52,654 nt of DNA from an uncultured Bacteroidota bacterium (GTDB lineage Bacteria > Bacteroidota > Bacteroidia > Flavobacteriales > Flavobacteriaceae): positions 1 through 52,654 of the forward strand of contig CABXUL010000009.1 in NCBI GenBank assembly GCA_902515395.1. The letters are read 5' to 3'. The stretch's first letter is position 1, and every line of letters starts with the position of its first letter. The position numbers were made by a program, and so were the translations under genes. Below the pieces are notes generated by a model. It saw only the letters and a program-made list of their open reading frames with translations. It searched no databases and was not told the DNA's origin. This document shows positions 46,684-52,654 of this stretch, piece after piece.

Positions 46684-47433
46684 TTATTTAATTGACTTCA
46701 AAAAATTTTGTGAGTAATCAGAGAGGGCTAATTGTGCAGTAATTTTTGCATTTTTAGATAATTCAGTTTCCCAGTGCTGAGTATTTTTCCAATGCAATTT
46801 TCTTAATTGGCTACATGCTTCTAAAGTGTAGGAAGCAATTAATTGTGCTTTTTGATTTAGAGCTTTATCCATTTCAACGATATCTGGGCTTAGATGAGCA
46901 TAAATGCCTTTTTCAATTCCCCAATTGGCACTTTTCCAATTCGAGCTATCTATTGATAGCTGAGTGAATGCTGTATTTCCAATTTTTCTGGTTAAAGCTG
47001 GTTCTATAACGTATGGTCCAAGACCAATTGAAAGCTCAGAGAGCTTAATAGAAGCTTTTTCTGTAGCGAAAGCATAGTCACACGCAGAAACTAATCCAAC
47101 ACCTCCACCGACTACTTTGCCGTGAACTCTTGCTAAAATGAATTTTGACATTTTTCGAATGGTATTTAATAGTTTGGCGAAGCCCATAAAAAAAGTAGTA
47201 CTCGTTTCAATATTTTTAATTGATTTAAGTTCACTTAATGAAGCTCCGGAGCAAAATGAGCTGCTTCCTCCACTTTCAAGTATGACAACATTAATATCAG
47301 GGTCTTTTTCAGCCTGATTTAAACAATCAACTATACTTTTTATTATTTCAGTGGGAAGACAATTACCTTTTGGGTGGAAAAAGTGAATTTTTCCAACTTT
47401 ATTTTCATTTTTTAGAGTTACAAAGCCTTGCAT
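46684..47433 (-). CDS. Enoyl-CoA hydratase/isomerase family protein
   Basis: A 249-residue crotonase-fold protein. Oxyanion-hole segments are visible in SSFCSGASLSEL (about residues 58-69) and HGKVVGGGVGLVSACDYAFA, and IKLSELSIGLG carries a Glu in the catalytic region. These enzymes hydrate or isomerise acyl-CoA double bonds; the substrate here is unknown. Relatives in this phylum are sometimes labelled methylglutaconyl-CoA hydratase, which I cannot confirm. The ATG at 47433 is preferred over a TTG at 47442 inside the -7 element. Confidence 0.85.
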   Translation of the reverse strand: MQGFVTLKNENKVGKIHFFHPKGNCLPTEIIKSIVDCLNQAEKDPDINVVILESGGSSSFCSGASLSELKSIKNIETSTTFFMGFAKLLNTIRKMSKFILARVHGKVVGGGVGLVSACDYAFATEKASIKLSELSIGLGPYVIEPALTRKIGNTAFTQLSIDSSNWKSANWGIEKGIYAHLSPDIVEMDKALNQKAQLIASYTLEACSQLRKLHWKNTQHWETELSKNAKITAQLALSDYSQNFLKSIK

Positions 47434-47439
47434 AATATT

Positions 47440-47447
47440 CAAAAATA
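47440..47447 (-). promoter_or_regulatory. -7 element upstream of the enoyl-CoA hydratase gene
   Basis: TATTTTTG on the minus strand matches TAnnTTTG and ends 6 bases before the ATG at 47433, suggesting a nearly leaderless mRNA. No clear -33 element. Confidence 0.35.
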
Positions 47448-47544
47448 GCCAATCTATTTTGTTTTGCCCAGACAGATTGAATTCAAATGTTTTTAGATGG
47501 ACTTTTTTAAAAATGATGATTAAATTTCATGTATCATTTATTTA

Positions 47545-48435
47545 ATGAAAAAACAGATCTTCATTTTAGTAATAGTTTCTTTGCATGGAACAGGATCATT
47601 ATATGCTCAGCGGTATCTAAATTTATCCGTTGATAATGATCTCTTTTTTGGTAGGGACCGTTATTACTCAAGTGGAATTTTTATTAATTCAGGTAAATTG
47701 AATAAAAGTTCTGACACATTAATCAATTATGTTCATTGGACTTTAGGCCATGAAATATACACTCCTTCTTTGCGCTACACAAAAGATGTTGAATATTATG
47801 ACTATCCTTATGGTGGGTGGTTGTTTTTTCAAAGGGCAGAGGAAAGGCAGCGTAATTTAACTAATGCTTGGCTTTGGGCGATTAAAGCAGGAGTTACCGG
47901 CAAGGCTTCTTTGGCACAGTTATTACAAAACTTATATCATGATAAAATTTTGGGATTGCCCAATATGGCCTGGGAGAAGCCGGTCCCCCAACGTTTTCAC
48001 GTCAACTTAAATGGACTTTATAAAAAACGGATTAATATCTTTTCTAAAGCAGCTATATTGACTGATTTTTTCGGGAACTTAGGTACTCAAAGAACAGCTA
48101 TAGGGTCAAATATTGGAATCCTATTGGGCTCTTCCAAAGTTATTTCTTTCATTCATAACCCACTTGAGATGCAGAATGTTGGATTCGGATTTTACATCGG
48201 CTCACGATTTGAATATCGATTTCATGATTTTATGATCTCCGGAAGTTTGTTTGATAATGAAGCACCCTTTACTTTAGATCCCATTCCTTATAAGTATAAC
48301 GCATTGGTTGGTTTAGCATTTTATGGAAAGCAATGGCAGCTTCAAATGCTTTTTAATCGGGCTACTAAAGACAATACCTCTCAAAAAATTAAAGGACATA
48401 ATTATCTTAATATTTCTCTCTCTAGACTTTTTTAG
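47545..48435 (+). CDS. LpxR-like lipid A deacylase (DUF2219)
   Basis: A 296-residue outer-membrane protein with a signal peptide (about residues 1-21, ending LYAQ) and a beta-barrel body. The SVDNDLFFGRDRYYSSG segment resembles the LpxR active-site region, where an Asn-Asp pair takes part in removing the 3'-acyloxyacyl chain of lipid A. The barrel ends in an aromatic residue (SRLF), typical of outer-membrane insertion. Whether it is active on lipid A is unproven. It stands alone, convergent with the barrel protein gene. Confidence 0.8.
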   Translation: MKKQIFILVIVSLHGTGSLYAQRYLNLSVDNDLFFGRDRYYSSGIFINSGKLNKSSDTLINYVHWTLGHEIYTPSLRYTKDVEYYDYPYGGWLFFQRAEERQRNLTNAWLWAIKAGVTGKASLAQLLQNLYHDKILGLPNMAWEKPVPQRFHVNLNGLYKKRINIFSKAAILTDFFGNLGTQRTAIGSNIGILLGSSKVISFIHNPLEMQNVGFGFYIGSRFEYRFHDFMISGSLFDNEAPFTLDPIPYKYNALVGLAFYGKQWQLQMLFNRATKDNTSQKIKGHNYLNISLSRLF

Positions 48436-48546
48436 TCCTATTTTTATCTAGTTAAAAACAATTTCAGAGGAGATATATCTTTTCTTATTTGTAGGGTTTA
48501 ACATTAATTTTATTTATGGAATTGGCAAAAGGGATATTTTACATGG

Positions 48547-49203
48547 CTATGAATCAATTTTATTAGGGTTTAAAATCAAAAAATGGATACCAAGTATAAA
48601 TCCATTGAAGTTATTTTTTTGAATGTTATTTGTTACAGTGGATTTTTTAAAAAATCTATATTCGACTGAGATGTGAAACTTTTTCCAAATGTTGTAATGA
48701 ACGGCAAAAAGCCAGCCAAAAGCATTTTTAAAGATATTGTCTGGATAGGAATTACTTTTTTGTCTAAGACCAACCATTGCGGTATTTTTTGCTTTAATCA
48801 GGTGATGGTATAAGAGCCCTGTTTCGAAAATAGTTCGCTGAGTTGGGAAAACTCTTATAGCTAAAGGAAAATTTAGGTAATCTATTTGGTCATGTGTTGA
48901 ATTGTCTTTGAGATTATATTGATAATTCACCGATAAAAGCCCTATCCCTGTCGAAATACCTATTGACTTTGAGAATTTGTATTGTATGTTTCCCCCAAGA
49001 ACATAACCAATTTTTGGAGTGGAATAATCTCCATTGAGGCTAATCCTAACTCCTCGCAGGTGAAGGTCAAAGTTCCATTTTCGATATCTTGTAATGTCTG
49101 GCCCTTTACGATATTGTAATAAAAGATTTTCATCACCTTGAGCAAAGGTTAGGTCAAAAATAAAATAAAATGATACAATGCAAAGAACTGTTTTTAAGCT
49201 CAT
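48547..49203 (-). CDS. Outer-membrane beta-barrel protein
   Basis: A 218-residue protein with a signal peptide (about residues 1-21, cleavage after TFA) and alternating amphipathic strands (GYVLGGNIQYKF, GISTGIGLLSVNYQY, FHISVEYRFF), fitting a small porin-like barrel of the OMP_b-brl type. The function is unknown. It is convergent with the LpxR-like gene (111-base gap, in which I see only an imperfect AT-rich stretch) and lies 77 bases after the rhamnosidase gene on the same strand. Confidence 0.65.
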   Translation of the reverse strand: MSLKTVLCIVSFYFIFDLTFAQGDENLLLQYRKGPDITRYRKWNFDLHLRGVRISLNGDYSTPKIGYVLGGNIQYKFSKSIGISTGIGLLSVNYQYNLKDNSTHDQIDYLNFPLAIRVFPTQRTIFETGLLYHHLIKAKNTAMVGLRQKSNSYPDNIFKNAFGWLFAVHYNIWKKFHISVEYRFFKKSTVTNNIQKNNFNGFILGIHFLILNPNKIDS

Positions 49204-49280
49204 ACCCCTTAAAGATAGTATAATAAAAAGTGAGAATTATATTATTCTTTTCAACTATAAAGTAGTCATCAAAATTCTTA

Positions 49281-51734
49281 TTAATTATTTTTTAAGGCAT
49301 TAATAGTATAACTTCCAGGCCTAAACTCTAATACAATATAATTATCAAAAATATTTTCAAAATTAATATTTGAATCAATTGGTAAAAATTTTCCATTCTT
49401 CCATATTTCCTTATCATTTACTTCAATTGTAAAGTATTTTGACTCTTGAGCTGGCACATATATTTTTGAGGATGTATTAAGTGGAATAATGGCTTTAATC
49501 TGTATGCCTACTTCTAGGTTTTCTTTTCTTAGCTTTTTTAGCTTTACATCTATATCTCCAGCTAAAGATGGAATTATCCCCTTACACCAATCTAGATCAT
49601 ATAAATTAGGCTTAATTTTAAATTTTTTCCAACCTGGCAAAATAGGTTCAATCCCTAAAATTTTTTCAGGAAGAAGAGCTGTTGGTCCAGCACACCAAGC
49701 GTGAGATTTTGATCGGCCTAATTTTGGAATCCAATTTTCAAACCATGCACCATTAAAATCATTTCTATTCATTTGCTCTCCCCAGTTTTTTCTAATATAA
49801 TCAAGAGCCCATTGGCCTCTACCCTCAGAAAACATAGAATTGAGAAGCCAATAGGAAAAAGATTGTTCACATGATTTGCCTTGAGCCTCAATAAATTTTA
49901 CTAAAGAAGGTTTGAAATTCTCATCAACAAGGCCATATTTTAGAGCATATACTTGTGTTTGTTGGGTAATTCTAGAACTTTCAAACCCGTCTTTAAATAA
50001 TTTTTCATTATTGATCCACATGAATTTTTGGACAGATTGTTTTATTTCTTTAGCTTTCTTATACCACAAGTTAGCTTGATCCAAATCACCAATTATGTTA
50101 CTAGCTAACCAAGCAGCTGAATTTAATGCGCCAAAATATAGACAATTCATTGCAGTGTTTTCTCCCCCCACATCCATTTTAAAAGTATCAGGATGATCTA
50201 AAACAACCCAACCAGGAACTTTCCCTAATAGCTTCCTTTCGTCAGACACATAATTTTCGAAATATTTCAATAATAATTTTAAATTTGGATATAATTGTCT
50301 TACTAATTCATAATCTTTATAAAACATAAAGTGTTCTTTTAACATAAGTATCCATTCTAATTGATAATCAGGGATATAAGCTGAAGTATTTATACCTAAA
50401 CGATAGTCAGTTGGATGCCGGCCTCTAATAGCACCTTTATCAGAAAATCTTTGAGAAAAAGCACCACTTAGAAGATTATAATCGTGTAATAACTTTATGT
50501 TTGTATCGAAACTGTAAGCTGAATAGCGAACCATATATCGACTATCTCCCCCAATATATTGAGTTTGTTCGCGCCATGGAGTGTCCATCCAGGTGTCTTG
50601 AGCACAAATCTGCATTGACCACCTCCCAATTTCCCATATGTCGTTTAGCATTTTGTCTGAGCATGAAAAATATCCTCTATTTTTAACAGGAAATGACCTA
50701 AATTTTGCCAGAACATTTTTAATCTTAACTCCTTCATTTTGCTTTACAGCCAAATATCTAAATGCCCTCCAAGTAACAGGGTGCCAACTTTGAACTCCCT
50801 TTTTAGTGATATATGAGTCGATATAATTTACATTGTCTGTCATTAATGGAATGCTATCTTTGCTAAGACTTTCTGCTGTTCCGATTTCAAGGGTTAATCC
50901 TGACTTAATTGCATTAACTGTAAAATTTGGGTAAGCGGTAATGGCTTTTCCAAAATCATAAATATGAAGACCGTTTTTATTCCATTCTCTCTTAGGGGCC
51001 ATATTTTTTAAATAAGCACGCTCCCTATTAATTACTAAAATATTGTTCCATGGATCTATAGGAGGCACTCCAATTTCAGTAGCATTTTCCCAATCTGAAT
51101 CATCAAAATAGTTTTGCTCCCAGTTTTCAAATGAAAGTCTTGCATCGTATTTCTCTTTTCTGCCTATAGTGTGATCAACTTGGCGATGATCTGCATTATT
51201 ATCCCAGGCTATTGCTTTTGCAATCAACCAACTTTTATCACTATTTAATTTGATAATTTTTTCATTAAAGTCGATTATTTTTGCTTGAAAGAAAAAGCCT
51301 CCTCTTCCGTTCATTCTATGATGTAATCCTTCCCCTGCATTGAAGATAAGAGCTGCAATAGTATTCTTACCTAATTTTAGATAGCGAGAAATATCAATCT
51401 TTTCATATGTTTGATATTCTGGATCTGGGTTAGTTGGAACTCGATCAATATAAATACCGTTTATATAAATTTCTGCAAAAGAGAAAGCGGAGACATATAC
51501 TTTAGCTTCTTTAATTAATTTATTGAGATTAATAGTTTTACGAATATGTAAATAATAATTTTTTGGATTAGGATCTCCAGAATCCCAAATCCAATGTGCT
51601 TCTGGCTTCTGTCCTTCAAAAGATTTTGATATGGGCGATATGAAACCACCTTTACTCGAAATTTTATTTTGACATACGCAAAGTTGAAATATTGTAAAAA
51701 AAAACAAAAATGTTGTCCCTTTTTTTATCTTCAT
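49281..51734 (-). CDS. Alpha-L-rhamnosidase (GH78)
   Basis: An 817-residue secreted enzyme with a signal peptide (about residues 1-21, possible lipobox near CVC) that removes terminal L-rhamnose from plant or algal glycans. An N-terminal beta-sandwich (KAHWIW-like EAHWIWDSG, then AFSFAEIYINGIYI and KNTIAALIFN) leads to the (alpha/alpha)6 barrel with DTPWREQTQYIGGDSR, the place of the catalytic acid, and a C-terminal domain. The start at ATG 51734 is preferred over TTG 51752. No SusC/SusD pair is in the window, and there is no type IX sorting tail. Confidence 0.87.
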   Translation of the reverse strand: MKIKKGTTFLFFFTIFQLCVCQNKISSKGGFISPISKSFEGQKPEAHWIWDSGDPNPKNYYLHIRKTINLNKLIKEAKVYVSAFSFAEIYINGIYIDRVPTNPDPEYQTYEKIDISRYLKLGKNTIAALIFNAGEGLHHRMNGRGGFFFQAKIIDFNEKIIKLNSDKSWLIAKAIAWDNNADHRQVDHTIGRKEKYDARLSFENWEQNYFDDSDWENATEIGVPPIDPWNNILVINRERAYLKNMAPKREWNKNGLHIYDFGKAITAYPNFTVNAIKSGLTLEIGTAESLSKDSIPLMTDNVNYIDSYITKKGVQSWHPVTWRAFRYLAVKQNEGVKIKNVLAKFRSFPVKNRGYFSCSDKMLNDIWEIGRWSMQICAQDTWMDTPWREQTQYIGGDSRYMVRYSAYSFDTNIKLLHDYNLLSGAFSQRFSDKGAIRGRHPTDYRLGINTSAYIPDYQLEWILMLKEHFMFYKDYELVRQLYPNLKLLLKYFENYVSDERKLLGKVPGWVVLDHPDTFKMDVGGENTAMNCLYFGALNSAAWLASNIIGDLDQANLWYKKAKEIKQSVQKFMWINNEKLFKDGFESSRITQQTQVYALKYGLVDENFKPSLVKFIEAQGKSCEQSFSYWLLNSMFSEGRGQWALDYIRKNWGEQMNRNDFNGAWFENWIPKLGRSKSHAWCAGPTALLPEKILGIEPILPGWKKFKIKPNLYDLDWCKGIIPSLAGDIDVKLKKLRKENLEVGIQIKAIIPLNTSSKIYVPAQESKYFTIEVNDKEIWKNGKFLPIDSNINFENIFDNYIVLEFRPGSYTINALKNN

Positions 51735-51788
51735 TTGTACTTTATTAATCAATTACCAAATTATAGTCACATTATGTTAGGGAGAAGA

Positions 51789-52654
51789 TTATGGAGTTGG
51801 GATAATTTTTAATTGTTCTTCTATGGGAAGTTCTAAAAAACTTTCAAATTCAGAATAAAACTCTGATGTTGAGTATCCAAAGGATAAGTTAAATGCACTT
51901 TCAAAATCCATTTTAGCCAAATTAGGGTAAAAAGTTTCTAACAATATGCTAGGATTATTAATCTTATCTATTAAATAAGCTACTGCCCAAGTACCTAGAT
52001 CATAACCAACGTTACTACAATCGTCACCATATTTAAAATCCTCTAGCTTTCTCCCTGAACAATTATTATCAAGAGACCTCTTGGCATTATCCATTTTGTT
52101 TTGCATTTTTTCTGATAGGGATCCATAAGATTGTTCAAAAATCAAGGTGCCATTATTTATTAGTTTAAACAACGTGAAATTTGCCATGTATTCTGCACCA
52201 CCCTCCTGCATCCATATTGACTCGTTTGGAATTACACGACTATCTCTAACGTTCCAAGTTAAATTATAAACATGAGATAATTGTACTACATGAAAATATT
52301 CATGAAGAACAGTTTTGAAATCATCCTGGGCAGGAATATCATCAAAGAGATTATCAAAAGTAAACGGGTACGAACTTGATAATTTGTGGATCCCCCATTC
52401 AAAACCCCCATTATGCCCAGCATTTCCCCTTGGCTGATTTGTGGCAATTACCTCAGCACCAGTTTTTTGATAAGCTATCATTGAATGATCTAATGACTCA
52501 TCTGTTTCTCTATCTAAACAATCTGAAATAGTCCATTGGTTTAGAGCTTCCCTTCTTTCGCAAAACTTATTTATTAAATCTAATGCTGCTTGCTTATCTG
52601 CTCCAAAAACCCAATACTCTACAGGACCATATTTACCCCATTCGTCTGCAGCAG
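51789..52654 (-). CDS. Zinc metallopeptidase (partial, 5' end beyond the window)
   Basis: The reading frame stays open to the right edge, so at least 287 residues are visible and the N-terminus lies outside. An HEYFH motif (HExxH, about residues 117-121 of the visible part) with EGGAEY about 29 residues later gives the zinc ligands and catalytic Glu of gluzincin-type peptidases. The first M of the shorter reading (52481) is internal. The family cannot be named from this; a secreted or surface protease is likely. It precedes the rhamnosidase by 54 bases on the same strand. Confidence 0.75.
   Translation of the reverse strand, partial: AADEWGKYGPVEYWVFGADKQAALDLINKFCERREALNQWTISDCLDRETDESLDHSMIAYQKTGAEVIATNQPRGNAGHNGGFEWGIHKLSSSYPFTFDNLFDDIPAQDDFKTVLHEYFHVVQLSHVYNLTWNVRDSRVIPNESIWMQEGGAEYMANFTLFKLINNGTLIFEQSYGSLSEKMQNKMDNAKRSLDNNCSGRKLEDFKYGDDCSNVGYDLGTWAVAYLIDKINNPSILLETFYPNLAKMDFESAFNLSFGYSTSEFYSEFESFLELPIEEQLKIIPTP

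Noticed and set aside
47443-52654. Polysaccharide utilisation locus
   Set aside because: There is one GH78 enzyme and no SusC/SusD, regulator or transporter in view.

Overview
The window is a gene-dense, AT-rich piece of a chromosome from a bacterium of the phylum Bacteroidota, almost certainly order Flavobacteriales. The evidence is the gene content: gldH and sprE/porW (gliding and type IX secretion), DUF2807, DUF4837, DUF4292, DUF4254, a SPOR protein with an HU/CCDC81-like N-terminus, the split ATP synthase operon (no atpD/atpC here), and many matches to the Bacteroidota promoter (TTG or TTTG, a spacer, then TAnnTTTG) with no Shine-Dalgarno sequences. I cannot assign a genus from the sequence alone. 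No transposase, integrase, phage gene, CRISPR array or recognisable defence system was found.

Layout. 1-3.5 kb: RNase R (rnr), a DUF2807 protein, tRNA-Cys and folB. 3.5-12 kb: translation and tRNA biology (glnS, gltX, ybeY, mnmG) with an SPFH membrane protein, a methyltransferase and holB. Two palindromic parS-like sites bracket mnmG, one of them inside the last codons of ybeY. 12-20 kb: pgk, a DUF4837 lipoprotein, tatA, an M23 peptidase, a GH3-type acyl-adenylating enzyme followed by a methyltransferase-like protein and a glycosyltransferase, then purD. 20-23.7 kb: small membrane proteins, a DUF4254 gene and a frameshifted heptosyltransferase-like gene, and a PaaE-type reductase. 23.8-32.2 kb: one long run, sprE, bactofilin, atpZ, a small membrane protein, atpB (frameshifted), atpE, atpF, atpH, atpA, atpG. 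32.2-36.7 kb: dut, a sugar nucleotidyltransferase, a DUF4292 lipoprotein, an EnvC-like protein with a degenerate LytM domain, and a SPOR protein. 36.9-46.6 kb: trpS, plsC, pabC/pabB, recA, trhO, ricT, gldH and a class A penicillin-binding protein. 46.7 kb to the end: an accessory-looking stretch with an enoyl-CoA hydratase-like gene, an LpxR-like lipid A deacylase, an outer-membrane barrel, a GH78 alpha-L-rhamnosidase and a zinc metallopeptidase cut by the window edge.

The genes are mostly housekeeping, with an envelope theme (PBP1A, two LytM-type proteins, SPOR, bactofilin, LpxR, GldH/SprE). The points most worth checking are the parS pair around mnmG, two single-base homopolymer frameshifts in otherwise well-conserved genes (one being the essential-looking atpB), promoter -7 elements lying only 4-7 bases before start codons, convergent genes that abut or overlap so there is no room for a terminator between them, and a 13-bp perfect inverted repeat built into the end of glnS. 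I did not find a convincing undescribed multi-gene system.
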